Assembly (NCBI GenBank): GCA_965238155.1
Contig: OZ250175.1
Location: forward strand, 1,364,001 to 1,428,000
Direction of reading: 5' to 3'
Length of the DNA: 64,000 nt
DNA from: BJGV01 sp964196335
GTDB lineage: Bacteria > Pseudomonadota > Gammaproteobacteria > Burkholderiales > Nitrosomonadaceae
The position numbers and the translations under genes are program-made. Below are positions 7,977 to 16,284 of the stretch, one piece after another. Position 1 is the stretch's first letter; every line of letters begins with the position of its first letter. Under the pieces are notes generated by a model. The model was not told the origin of the DNA and ran no database searches. It saw only the letters and a list, made by a program, of their open reading frames with translations.

Positions 7977-8639
7977 TTATAGATTAGTAATAACGCTGGC
8001 TATGTTTACTGCCTTGCTTACCATGACTTTTGTGACCACCATGCCCCCGCCATGCATACCATGGTTCATTTTCATAGTCTTTAGCTGCTCTCTTTGCTCA
8101 GCTGTTAAAATTGCATGTACAACATTACGACTTCTAATATGCTGCTCAAGCATAGCTTTAAATGCCTCTACATGATCATTACCCAACTTACGTAAAGTAG
8201 CATCATCAGTACCGGATTTCATACTTGCATGATGAAAATGCATCATACTTTTACGAATTTTCTTCTTAAACTGCTTGTGTTCCTGTGCATGTTTCATGTG
8301 TAATCTGACAATTCTTCCAAGCTGAGCGTCAGAAAGCTCCAACTCATCCGCATGAGTAGCTATCATATGTGCGTAACTTTGACCCCCATGCCTGGATCTG
8401 CCCGACATATGGCCCATCATGCCGCCACTGCTTTTATTCATTCCTTTTTTATGCTGACAGGCCTTTTTCTCATTATGTTGATTATTACAATTCTCATGAC
8501 CTCCATGTTGCATGGACTGCGCTACTATGATTGATTGATCCTCAGCTGATTTATCGAACTCGGAAGCAGATACTGTAGCAGAGGTGAAAATAAGTGCCAT
8601 TCCGATAATAGCGGGAGTCAGAGTTTCTCTGTAAAGCAT
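7977..8639 (-). CDS. Spy/CpxP-like His/Met-rich periplasmic protein (C-terminal frameshift)
   Basis: 220 residues: signal peptide, a His/Met/Gln/Lys-rich linker (residues 40-75), then a helical domain with the two Spy-type motifs LSDAQLGRIVRLH and LTAEQREQLK. Spy-family proteins are periplasmic chaperones induced by metal or envelope stress; the rich His/Met content suggests copper binding and fits the adjacent bufferin locus. After GMHGGG the frame runs into a non-His tail (VVTKVMVSKAV...). One extra G in the G5 tract (plus-strand C5 at 8044-8048) would give HGGHKSHGKQGSKHSQRYY ending at 7984. The true C-terminus is therefore probably that His-rich tail. Good AGGAGG start. Confidence 0.85.
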   Translation of the reverse strand: MLYRETLTPAIIGMALIFTSATVSASEFDKSAEDQSIIVAQSMQHGGHENCNNQHNEKKACQHKKGMNKSSGGMMGHMSGRSRHGGQSYAHMIATHADELELSDAQLGRIVRLHMKHAQEHKQFKKKIRKSMMHFHHASMKSGTDDATLRKLGNDHVEAFKAMLEQHIRSRNVVHAILTAEQREQLKTMKMNHGMHGGGMVVTKVMVSKAVNIASVITNL

Positions 8640-8949
8640 AGTAGTTCCTCCTGAAAATTTATAAGTTGTCTCGTTTCAATTTATCTGAAAATTATTGCAT
8701 TAGTTTTCATAAACAATCAGAAATTATAATTTACTCTGATTATTGGTTACTACAAGAACCATATATGTACATGTTCTAATGAAACAGGAAGAATCAAATC
8801 AAAAAAGACATGAATGTACCTTTTAGTATAAACCAGATATATTAATTTGAAATCAATATTGTCAGGAAATTCCCGATAATAAAGTCCGCTATGAATTATA
8901 GAATTGCCAGATCCCATGAAACCAGCAGATAAGATTTAATTACATATTC

Positions 8950-8965
8950 TGTGATTTTACTCACA
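8950..8965. promoter_or_regulatory. CRP-type site (TGTGA-N6-TCACA)
   Basis: Perfect match, and the inverted repeat extends to 10-bp arms (TATTCTGTGA / TCACAGAATA). It ends 100 bp before the start of the small gene at 9065. A 425-bp gene-free stretch (8640-9064) surrounds it; nothing else was seen there. Confidence 0.65.
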
Positions 8966-9064
8966 GAATATGTTTACAGATTTTAATAACATGATTACCG
9001 GGTTCCCAGAAACAGTGATATTAGAATTTTTAACTCTAGTTTATATAAAAGGACGCAGTTAATT

Positions 9065-9289
9065 ATGTATAAAAAAATGGCACTTAGTACCAAACCTGCA
9101 GCCAGTAAAACAAAAAGCCAAAAAATATTAAAAAAAGAAACAAAAAACGGACAACATGGCCTGATCAATAGTTTACATACATGGGGGGAAGATTATTACG
9201 GGGCAGAAGATTATTATGAAAAACCGGTCAACAACAAACCAAAAAATAATTATTACAATGATTTTCAGAAAAAATCCGCTAAACAATAA
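9065..9289 (+). CDS. Small Lys/Tyr/Asn-rich protein, function unknown
   Basis: 74 residues, strongly basic N-terminal half (KKMALSTKPAASKTKSQK) and an acidic Tyr-rich centre (EDYYGAEDYYE). No signal peptide or membrane segment, and no recognised family. An AAAGGA Shine-Dalgarno precedes the ATG, and a perfect CRP-type site lies 100 bp upstream, so it is probably a real, catabolite- or redox-regulated gene. The composition suggests an unstructured or nucleic-acid-binding protein. Confidence 0.6.
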   Translation: MYKKMALSTKPAASKTKSQKILKKETKNGQHGLINSLHTWGEDYYGAEDYYEKPVNNKPKNNYYNDFQKKSAKQ

Positions 9290-9487
9290 TAACTTTAAGC
9301 GTTACCGGACATTAAATATTAATTGAGACAAATTTCTACAAGATAAAAAATGGCTATAACTATTATTTAATTCATATCTATCAAATTAGTATAGCTATAC
9401 TCCAATGTTAATTTTTGCTAATAATTATCTAATATGTTGCCAGAATTCTGCTGTTAAATTATTAGCTATTTAGTTGGTCTGCTTCTT

Positions 9488-10126
9488 ATGCATCAATATA
9501 TTGTTAAAACCGGAAATACGGTCCGTGGTCTTCTGGAAATGGTTAATCATGAGAGCTCTCTGATTAAGGAGCAGACTTCGAAACTTCGTGATGCAATAAT
9601 CAAGTTCAAAGTACAGGGGCGGGATTTCAATTCTACTGATTTAAATGACGATTATTCTGATGCTTATGTAATGGCAGCATACTTTCGCCTGGCAAATTCC
9701 ACGCCTGGGGCTGATGAGCTAAAATCTGAGATTTCAAGAATCCAGGCTCTTATAGGAGCGCATCAGTTAACAATTCAAACCTTATGTGGTTCAATTCTGC
9801 AAATTGCGAAACAGGGAATTACATTAGCTCATGGTAGCTTCTTAGCACGTGATAGCTATACGATCGGCACTCCGCCGGGAAGGATCATTGCTCCATTAAC
9901 TTTGCGTGATATCATCTGGCAGGCTTGTAATCAGACAATTTTCTATAAAGAGGGAAGCTATCCGCAGCCTGTAATTGACCTCTTTGCTGAACTCGAAATA
10001 TCTCATGGCTCACAATTTTCATTGAGTCGTTATCCCAGACAAAGCCGGGCAAAACAAATTATCCAGTTATTAGAATGGCTAAATTATAAAACCTATATTT
10101 CTGATATGCGGTTACTTCTACCATGA
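9488..10126 (+). CDS. Hypothetical protein, 212 residues
   Basis: Soluble, mostly helical-looking protein with no signal peptide and no motif I recognise. Residues 80-100 (DELKSEISRIQALIGAHQLTI) could form a short coiled coil. Codon use and the uninterrupted 212-codon frame support a real gene, although the Shine-Dalgarno is poor. The next small gene follows after 90 bp on the same strand. Function cannot be assigned. Confidence 0.6.
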   Translation: MHQYIVKTGNTVRGLLEMVNHESSLIKEQTSKLRDAIIKFKVQGRDFNSTDLNDDYSDAYVMAAYFRLANSTPGADELKSEISRIQALIGAHQLTIQTLCGSILQIAKQGITLAHGSFLARDSYTIGTPPGRIIAPLTLRDIIWQACNQTIFYKEGSYPQPVIDLFAELEISHGSQFSLSRYPRQSRAKQIIQLLEWLNYKTYISDMRLLLP

Positions 10127-10216
10127 GTTACTATATAGCCTTAGCAATTATCAGGTTAATTAAATAAACAACATAATCAGTATCAGAATTAATGGAATGA
10201 TTTTATCTGCGCTATT

Positions 10217-10477
10217 ATGAAAAAATTAAAAAATGAAAATGCAATATTTAAAGAAGCGTTGATTGCAGGAGTAAAATATGCGGAAGGTCGCGGAGTAGTT
10301 GAATTTGAAGCAACTGATTCAGCGAGTGAGAAACTTTTGTATATCTACAGACTTTTAGTCCATGACAAAATTATTCAGCCTTTACCTGAAGATCAGGTGG
10401 CCGAAAAATCATTACGACATAAACTTGCAATGTGGCATTCAAAACAATTGCCTAAAGATCATCCACTTCTAAAATAA
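10217..10477 (+). CDS. Small hypothetical protein, 86 residues
   Basis: Soluble, Lys/Glu-rich, with a central ATDSASEKLLYIYRLLVHD helix. No recognised family. The frame lies between the 212-residue hypothetical gene and a structured non-coding locus. A weak start context lowers confidence; the length and amino-acid balance look like a genuine small protein. Confidence 0.5.
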   Translation: MKKLKNENAIFKEALIAGVKYAEGRGVVEFEATDSASEKLLYIYRLLVHDKIIQPLPEDQVAEKSLRHKLAMWHSKQLPKDHPLLK

Positions 10478-10689
10478 AAAAACAGATACTTGCGTTTAAT
10501 ATAAAATTATCTTTCATTTTGTGTTTATCAGTACAACCCTCACATCTCTTAAACTACTCCGGTATTTCATACCGTCTAAAGTAAATAAATCACATTTTTC
10601 AGACAGTAAGCATTTTCAGACAGCCTCTGTTTGACAAAAAACGTCATTATTTACCAAATTTTGAAAGAAACACTGTAAAGATATCCTGA

Positions 10690-10845
10690 AATGGTTCTGT
10701 GACGCGGCCGGGATTGTCTCTGTAGGTGATACGGACGGAACTACCACTCTCCAATATCGCCCTGCAGCTTGTAAGTAAACAAGCCTGATCCCAGGTTAGT
10801 AATAACCCGCCCCCGTCCACATATATGTGAGCGGGGGCTTTATTT
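10690..10845 (+). ncRNA. Candidate structured small RNA or leader with terminator
   Basis: A GC-richer island in AT-rich DNA with no ORF. Three hairpins follow one another: GCTTGT/ACAAGC (10767-10784), GGTTA-GTAA-TAACC with a GNRA-type loop (10794-10807), and a strong terminator (10809-10838). A TTGACA hexamer at 10631 could be a -35 element, but no convincing -10 follows at 17 bp. No gene starts within 80 bp downstream on the plus strand, so a free-standing sRNA is more likely than a leader. It matches no RNA family I can recognise. Confidence 0.5.
10809..10845 (+). terminator. Strong intrinsic terminator
   Basis: GCCCCCG pairs with CGGGGGC, with a second palindrome CACATATATGTG inside the loop, followed by TTTATTT. 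It ends the candidate small RNA. Confidence 0.75.
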
Positions 10846-10922
10846 GGTTGGTATGCTTAACATTCCACATCGGGACAAGCTAAGTAATAGATTCATTATA
10901 TTTATACTCTAAGTCGTATCAT

Positions 10923-11102
10923 TTATCTTAAAATACAATGTCTTGTAAAGCCTCCTGCTTCATTAGCTGTCCAATCTGCCTTAGGTTTTTCTTTCATATT
11001 TTCGCACCATCCATCGCTACCCACTTCCGGAGCACATGCTGCAAGTGTAAACAAAAACACTACTGATAATAACGCGAGAATGTTATTTTTAAACAAGTTC
11101 AT
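10923..11102 (-). CDS. DUF3012 family lipoprotein
   Basis: 59 residues. Lipobox LAAC at residues 20-23 after a hydrophobic signal segment. The mature part CAPEVGSDGWCENMKEKP, KADWTANEAG, HCILR follows the DUF3012 consensus closely (Cys-Ala-Pro-Glu-Val-Gly-Ser, WC, DWTANEA, HC). This is a small envelope lipoprotein of unknown role, common in aquatic gammaproteobacteria. The start lies after a GGGGTATC segment with no perfect Shine-Dalgarno, but family length fits exactly. Confidence 0.8.
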   Translation of the reverse strand: MNLFKNNILALLSVVFLFTLAACAPEVGSDGWCENMKEKPKADWTANEAGGFTRHCILR

Positions 11103-11369
11103 TGATACCCCTTCTTATTTAGTCTATAGGACCCTGGCTATAACCATTAACCGGGTAATTCTTCACTGGAAACTCATATATCAGAATATAAACTCTGAGC
11201 CTGTCAATGAGTTTTCATACAATTACGATTTAAAATAAATTGATTTATATCATCGTACTTGGTATTGTTCAGGGATCGGGTCCTGTTACACGAAAATATT
11301 GTTAATTTTTCTTAAGGTTGGATTCACAAACTATACACCGAATATAAATCTGAAAAAGGAGAAACAAGG

Positions 11370-11600
11370 ATGAACAAATTATTGCTCACCGCTGCTGCCT
11401 TAGCAGTATTTATGATCAATTCACCTGCTATGGCCGGGGATAATGCTGAACTCCAGGATATTGATAAAATGTCTACCGCAGAAAGAGCACTACAAGATAA
11501 ATCTGCCCAGTCAATTCTGAATGAAATAGACTGCCAGGATAAAGATTCAGGTGATCAGATCAAGGATTCAACCGACGGGACAATGTATACTTGCCCATAA
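11370..11600 (+). CDS. Small secreted protein, function unknown
   Basis: 76 residues with a clear signal peptide (MNKLLLTAAALAVFM, cleavage near AMA-G). The mature part is acidic and has two cysteines (DCQDKDSG and YTCP), which could form one disulfide. A strong AAAGGAG Shine-Dalgarno lies 9 bp before the ATG. No family recognised. It is followed by a hairpin that may terminate transcription. Confidence 0.7.
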   Translation: MNKLLLTAAALAVFMINSPAMAGDNAELQDIDKMSTAERALQDKSAQSILNEIDCQDKDSGDQIKDSTDGTMYTCP

Positions 11601-11625
11601 AATAACGCCATTTAAACCTTATAGG

Positions 11626-11644
11626 CAGATACTCTGAGTATCTG
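11626..11644 (+). terminator. Hairpin after the small secreted protein gene
   Basis: CAGATACTC and GAGTATCTG are exact inverted repeats. GGGTTTTCTT follows a few bases later, so Rho-independent termination is plausible. Confidence 0.5.
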
Positions 11645-12076
11645 TCTGTAGGGTTTTCTTCTTCCCCCCTCTGCAATTACTATCTACCCCCATCTAAGTT
11701 AAGATCATAGCTCTACCCCTTTTTTACCAGGGTAGCTTAATTTTTGTATTATCTATTATCAGCCATTAACTATTTCAAATAGCGGATTAATAATTTAATA
11801 TTATTTTCATATAGTAATATCTGTTGATTAAATTTATATAGATTTGAACTTTAGCTCTACGTCAAAATCTAAATGCTAAATTTCAACCGGCATCCTAAGT
11901 ATCTCCCCTTATCAGTCCGATATATATTCTGAATACTTGTCATGGTAATTATATTGCTTGGTTTAAAAATTATAGTATCGATGACAGTATTTATAACTAT
12001 AGTTGCACTTATATGATTGATACTAAAGTGATTTATAATTTATCTATGTCTTTTATTATTAAAAAAAGGTCATAAT
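11645..12076. other. Gene-free AT-rich stretch
   Basis: About 430 bp without a convincing ORF, RNA structure or repeat. The last bases carry an AAAAGG-type site for the gene at 12077. Confidence 0.4.
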
Positions 12077-12406
12077 ATGGATGCTCTCGCTTTAATATTC
12101 AAAATTAGATGTAAAGGATATTCGGTCATTGCAAATGGTACATTTCTGGATATTTTCCCTACAAGTGAGCCATCGGGCGCTATTCCTTCAGAACTAATAA
12201 ACCAGATTGAAAAAAATAAACTGGAAATTTTGTGTACTCTTCATCGGGAAACTGAATTAGTAAGACTGGTATTTCTGGTATGTACTCACCATAATTATTC
12301 GGAGGAAGAGTACCAGAAGACAATGTCTCATGCGCTGGAAGACCAACCAAACTCTTTAGTTCGGTTCGCCGGATATGCCCATAAACTAGGCTTATTAGAA
12401 CTCTGA
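12077..12406 (+). CDS. Hypothetical protein with TubC-docking-like N-terminus
   Basis: 109 residues. Residues 1-55 (ALIFKIRCKGYSVIANG, a short strand, then IPSELINQIEKNKLEILCTL) resemble the ~50-residue TubC N-terminal docking-like module found alone in accessory and plasmid proteins. The second half is helical with no known motif. Cytosolic. A partly conserved Shine-Dalgarno (AAAAAAGG) precedes the ATG. The domain resemblance is by eye and weak. Confidence 0.5.
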   Translation: MDALALIFKIRCKGYSVIANGTFLDIFPTSEPSGAIPSELINQIEKNKLEILCTLHRETELVRLVFLVCTHHNYSEEEYQKTMSHALEDQPNSLVRFAGYAHKLGLLEL

Positions 12407-12689
12407 ACCTTGTACCCGGGTTTTATTAAAAGTTTCTTGCGGGATGGTGGATAAGTACCACATTACTGATATATCGCAAGTAATTGATAATTATCATATT
12501 ATTATACATTCATTTTATTTAATATCAGGTTTATCACGTTTTTATATTAAATAACTACAATTACATAAAAGTATTAAGAAAAGTTGCATAGTACCGATAT
12601 AACTTTACAGTAACTAATAAATACAGCACTTTTATTATTCTGAATCACCTATGTTAACCATCCTGAAACTATTATTTAGGGAGACACAT

Positions 12690-12944
12690 ATGCCGTATAC
12701 GAAAACAATAAAATTGATACTAATTGCCTCGTTGTTAATGGCTATTGGAAGTGTACAGGCTCAAGCAGATCAACAGAAAAATGAGGTAATAAAAGACAAT
12801 AGAGGTGACCGGGCCGAGCAAAGAAGTGAGCACAGGGAAAATCGTGCCGGACGAAGAGATCAGCGCAGAGAAAACCGTGCTGAACGCAAAGGACGCACTC
12901 AGAGAATTAGTGTAAACAGAGCTTCAGGAGGAAGACGAAGATAA
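12690..12944 (+). CDS. Secreted Arg/Glu-rich low-complexity protein
   Basis: 84 residues from the ATG at 12690, chosen because TAGGGAG lies 6-12 bp upstream; the longer frame from 12651 adds residues before the signal peptide. A signal segment LILIASLLMAIG with cleavage near VQAQA is followed by a highly basic repeat of RGDRAEQR / ENRAGRRDQR / ENRAERKGR units. The charge pattern suggests a disordered envelope protein, possibly polyanion binding. No family recognised. It ends 8 bp from the convergent hemerythrin gene. Confidence 0.65.
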   Translation: MPYTKTIKLILIASLLMAIGSVQAQADQQKNEVIKDNRGDRAEQRSEHRENRAGRRDQRRENRAERKGRTQRISVNRASGGRRR

Positions 12945-12951
12945 GTTCTTT

Positions 12952-13533
12952 TTATTTTCTAACAGATGTTTGTTTGCCGCTATCAATCCGTGAAAGCTGA
13001 TCACATAGAAAGCTAAAACGCTCCTCTACATTCTTACCAAATATAGGATCTGATATGGATATATGAATATCAGATTCAACTTTCTTCCAATCATCATCAT
13101 TAAATAACTTTTCAGCCATTGCAAAAAGACTCTGTTCTTCCTTTTCCATACGAGCACGAAGAATAGTGACGTATATACGCCCGGGCGTTTCTATTTCCTC
13201 CAGCTGCATAATCTCGCTTTCACCATTGACAAGATTCTCAAGTTTTTTATGAAAGTTAGATCCGGCCTCGCCGATTGTATGATACTGTCTGGTAATTTCT
13301 GCAACATCTCTTTTTGCAGCGGAATTACGTTTTACAAGAAGAGAAAAGATAGCCTCCTCTCTTGGATGATGAGAGACATCAGAATACTCAGTCATATAAC
13401 ATAGGATATCAGCCATAATTTCATAATCAGGCTCTTTTCCTTTATGTAAGAGATCCAATTGCTCCTCGAGCAGATTGAGCATTTTCTTGAAATTTAAATG
13501 TTCTTTTCGTAATTTAAAAATTTCATTTGCCAT
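12952..13533 (-). CDS. Hemerythrin-like HHE domain protein
   Basis: 193 residues. The diiron ligand pattern is visible: KLRKEHLNF near residue 12, SHHPREEAIF near residue 56, a further histidine in QYHTIG, and a MEKEEQSLF acidic helix near residue 130. HHE proteins bind O2 or NO, or act in iron-sulfur repair. The short C-terminal extension (ISDPIFGKN...) is outside the four-helix bundle. In this context of NirK and cytochrome P460, an NO or oxygen sensing role is plausible but inferred. Confidence 0.88.
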   Translation of the reverse strand: MANEIFKLRKEHLNFKKMLNLLEEQLDLLHKGKEPDYEIMADILCYMTEYSDVSHHPREEAIFSLLVKRNSAAKRDVAEITRQYHTIGEAGSNFHKKLENLVNGESEIMQLEEIETPGRIYVTILRARMEKEEQSLFAMAEKLFNDDDWKKVESDIHISISDPIFGKNVEERFSFLCDQLSRIDSGKQTSVRK

Positions 13534-13789
13534 GGCTGTCTCTTTTAATTACGAAATAATATCTGTACAGAATAATACTTGAGATTTTAGATGTCTGCCT
13601 AGTATCCCCCCACATACCAATACCTGCAATATCTTTTAATCTATCAAATACAATATTCATTAATAAATATTAATTTGACTCCCCTCTTCCTTAAAATTTC
13701 TGCTATAGAAGTAAGGAATATCTGAACTAAAAGACCTTTTATGGAGTCCCAAGCAGAATATAGAAACGAAACGGACGCGAAGACATAAA

Positions 13790-14872
13790 ATGGCTAAACC
13801 TAATAGTAAGAAGAAAACGCATCAACCTTCAAGTATGACACCCTGCTGTAACCTCCCGGTAATTCCTGATCGACATCTTAATAATACCATTGCCCTAAAT
13901 CGTGTATTCCTTATTCGCTACATTGAAAAAAAATGGGTAAATCACACAGTACTCCATTATTATTTCTTAGATACACCTAAATCATGGAGAGGTAATAACA
14001 AACAAAAGCAAATTGTTAGAGAATCATTTAAAGCATGGATAGATCTTGGGGTTGGATTAGCATTTAATGAAGTGAGCAACGCAGCTGAAGCCGAAATACG
14101 TATTGGATTTCAACCGGGATCCTCGTGGTCCTATGTAGGGAGGGATGCTATAGATTTAGTCTCAGATATCAATGAAAGAACCATGAATTTTGGCTGGGAT
14201 CTGACAACAGATTACGGTCGTGATACAGCTTTGCACGAAATTGGTCATGCATTAGGTTTTCCGCATGAGCATCAGAACCCAAATGCCGGCATAATCTGGA
14301 ACGAAGAGGCAGTATATTCATATTTTAGTGGCCCGCCAAATTTCTGGAAGCGTGACAATATATACCACAACATTATTAGAAAAATTTTGCCCGCAGTAGT
14401 GGAGGGTTCAGAATGGGATAAGGACTCGGTTATGCATTATCAATTTGAGTCAGGCCTGATTTCAACTCCGGAAAAATATCAGAACCAACCACTTATTCCG
14501 GCAGGTGGATTATCTGTTGCAGATATTAAAGAAGCACAAAAATTTTATCCGGTTAAAACCAAAAAACGGATCACGGAACTAAAACCATATATATCTAAAT
14601 TGGTACGGATTGATCCCGGAGAGCAACTGGACTTCCTGATCCGGCCAGAGGAAAGCAGGAAATATACACTACAAACATTTGGTAACATTGATTCTGTTAT
14701 AGTACTTTTTGAAGATGTTAATGGTGAGTCTGTTTATCTTGCTGGTGATGATGACAGTGGCACAGAATTTAATGCCATGATTGAGAATCGACTTCTGCAT
14801 GGACGAACTTATTATTTACGACTACGACTGTACTATGACAGATCCGGCCATGGGGCTGTGATGCTCTGGTAA
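13790..14872 (+). CDS. Astacin-like zinc metalloprotease with C-terminal PPC-like domain
   Basis: 360 residues. The zinc site HEIGHALGFPHE spans 149-160 (ligands H149, H153, H159; catalytic E150), and SVMHYQF forms the Met-turn, both hallmarks of M12A metzincins. The last ~100 residues (LVRIDPGEQLDFLI through YYLRLRLYYD) resemble a bacterial pre-peptidase C-terminal beta domain. No signal peptide is seen on the basic N-terminus, so export would need another route. Probably a secreted or surface protease; substrate unknown. Confidence 0.88.
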   Translation: MAKPNSKKKTHQPSSMTPCCNLPVIPDRHLNNTIALNRVFLIRYIEKKWVNHTVLHYYFLDTPKSWRGNNKQKQIVRESFKAWIDLGVGLAFNEVSNAAEAEIRIGFQPGSSWSYVGRDAIDLVSDINERTMNFGWDLTTDYGRDTALHEIGHALGFPHEHQNPNAGIIWNEEAVYSYFSGPPNFWKRDNIYHNIIRKILPAVVEGSEWDKDSVMHYQFESGLISTPEKYQNQPLIPAGGLSVADIKEAQKFYPVKTKKRITELKPYISKLVRIDPGEQLDFLIRPEESRKYTLQTFGNIDSVIVLFEDVNGESVYLAGDDDSGTEFNAMIENRLLHGRTYYLRLRLYYDRSGHGAVMLW

Positions 14873-14897
14873 TTTACCTTATAAGAACTATCGGCCT

Positions 14898-15563
14898 TCA
14901 AATACCCATACAAACTGTATAGGAGTTGGCTTCAGCCACTGCAGCACTGAGTACTGCAGTGCCGGGAGCAGACTGAAGAACTGCCCTGACAGATCCGGTA
15001 CTGGTCTCTCCGTCATCAAGCGTGATGTCCAGCTGCCTGACATACTTTCCGAGTATGCCATCTGAACAAATAATATAGGTGCCAGTCATAGCAGTAGGCG
15101 CTGTAATGGTAACAAAACCTACATTACTCTGAATTCCCATAATCCCGTTATCCGCATTACGAGGGACATAAGCCGGATTACTAATATCAGTTGATCCTGC
15201 TGCAAGCCCTGCTAAGCGTGCATGTTGCCAGAAAAGAAAAGACTCATCAGTAGTTGTAGTTGAGTTCCAGAGCCCATTGATTACACTGTTTCCCTGAACA
15301 CCAGCCGGAGATGTGGCAAGCGTACCGGCCACATTAGCTACAACCCTTGGGTCATCACCGGGCACCTCCTTGAACCTGTCCAGATAACCATAAATATAGA
15401 CAGGTATTCTCCTGAAATCACTGGCTAAATTTTTAACTTTAGCACTATTAATCATCTCCTGTCCCTGAAGTACCGCAATAAGTAACAGGCCGATAATTAC
15501 TAATACAATAGCAATTTCAATTAACGTAAAGCCCGATTGCCGAGTTTGAAAAACAGATCTCAT
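14898..15563 (-). CDS. Type II/IV pseudopilin-like protein
   Basis: 221 residues with the prepilin cleavage site RQSGFTLIEIAIVLVIIGLLL near the N-terminus, including the conserved Glu at +5. The globular part is ~190 residues with two late cysteines (YIICSDG and YTVCMGI) that could form a disulfide. No other pilus or secretion gene is adjacent, so it would use machinery encoded elsewhere. A minor pilin or pseudopilin is likely. Confidence 0.85.
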   Translation of the reverse strand: MRSVFQTRQSGFTLIEIAIVLVIIGLLLIAVLQGQEMINSAKVKNLASDFRRIPVYIYGYLDRFKEVPGDDPRVVANVAGTLATSPAGVQGNSVINGLWNSTTTTDESFLFWQHARLAGLAAGSTDISNPAYVPRNADNGIMGIQSNVGFVTITAPTAMTGTYIICSDGILGKYVRQLDITLDDGETSTGSVRAVLQSAPGTAVLSAAVAEANSYTVCMGI

Positions 15564-15844
15564 AAGTTATATATTTCCTTACATCCTAAACAAAAGTTTT
15601 CACAGATATAGAAATCTAACAGACAATAGATAACTTCCCAAGGATTAAGTACTATTTTAAATTTGATTTTAAAAACCAGTGATCTAAAACTTGTTTAGAA
15701 GATTTACGAATTACTTGTACAATATTTTAATATTCATAATAATTACCTCAAATTGTTTATGCAGAAGTATTGAGTAGTGAAAATAATTTAACTTTTAATC
15801 TACATTAATATTATACTGAACCAACTAATCTCAAGGAGAAAATC

Positions 15845-16084
15845 ATGACTAGATGGCAGGATAAACCATTTGTAATTGATGTAAAAACAGGAGATACAAA
15901 AGCATTTTGTGCTTGTGGTTTATCAAAAAACGGGCCTTATTGTGATGGTTCACATGTAACAACAGACAAAACGCCTTATGTGGTTAAATTCAAAGAAGAT
16001 AAAACTGTTTATGCATGTGGATGTCAGGAATCAGCCAATCGTCCCTACTGTGATGGCAGTCATGCCAAATTAGGAATTAATTAA
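15845..16084 (+). CDS. CDGSH-type iron-sulfur protein with two motifs
   Basis: 79 residues with two CDGSH units: CACGLSKNGPYCDGSH and CGCQESANRPYCDGSH, each giving three Cys and one His ligand for a 2Fe-2S cluster. This is the small prokaryotic class with tandem motifs in one chain. Probably a cytosolic redox or cluster-transfer protein. An AAGGAG site sits 7 bp before the ATG. Confidence 0.93.
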   Translation: MTRWQDKPFVIDVKTGDTKAFCACGLSKNGPYCDGSHVTTDKTPYVVKFKEDKTVYACGCQESANRPYCDGSHAKLGIN

Positions 16085-16167
16085 TCCGCATCATAAAAAG
16101 TATCTAAAGCCTCTGTCTGTCTGCACATCAGGCGTGTAATTTACAGGATTGACGGCATATCAGTTGT

Positions 16168-16196
16168 TTGTAACATTACTGTTATATTAGTGTAAT
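16168..16196 (+). promoter_or_regulatory. Pho box (PhoB binding site) with three half-sites
   Basis: Three 7-mers TTGTAAC, CTGTTAT and GTGTAAT are each separated by ATTA, giving the 11-bp period and CTGTCAT-like consensus of PhoB boxes. A TATA-rich -10 region follows at about 10 bp (16204-16211). It drives the phosphate porin/PstS pair and supports phosphate-starvation control. Confidence 0.8.
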
Positions 16197-16242
16197 GGAA
16201 TCTTTATATAGATGTAATTAAAGCGTCATTTTATACCTCTAT

Positions 16243-16283
16243 TCTCTCTCCTGGCTTCTTTAATTAATAAACCAGGAGAGAGA
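16243..16283 (+). promoter_or_regulatory. Hairpin sequestering the oprP ribosome-binding site
   Basis: TCTCTCTCCTGG (16243-16254) is the exact reverse complement of CCAGGAGAGAGA (16272-16283). The second arm contains the AGGAGAG Shine-Dalgarno and ends one base before the TTG start. A 12-bp perfect stem with a 17-base AT-rich loop would block translation initiation unless opened. Confidence 0.6.
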
Positions 16284-16284
16284 T

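Noticed and set aside
8715..8750. GTAACC on the minus strand upstream of the Spy-like gene as a third ECF promoter
   Set aside because: The hexamer matches, but no CGTA block occurs 15-16 bp downstream.
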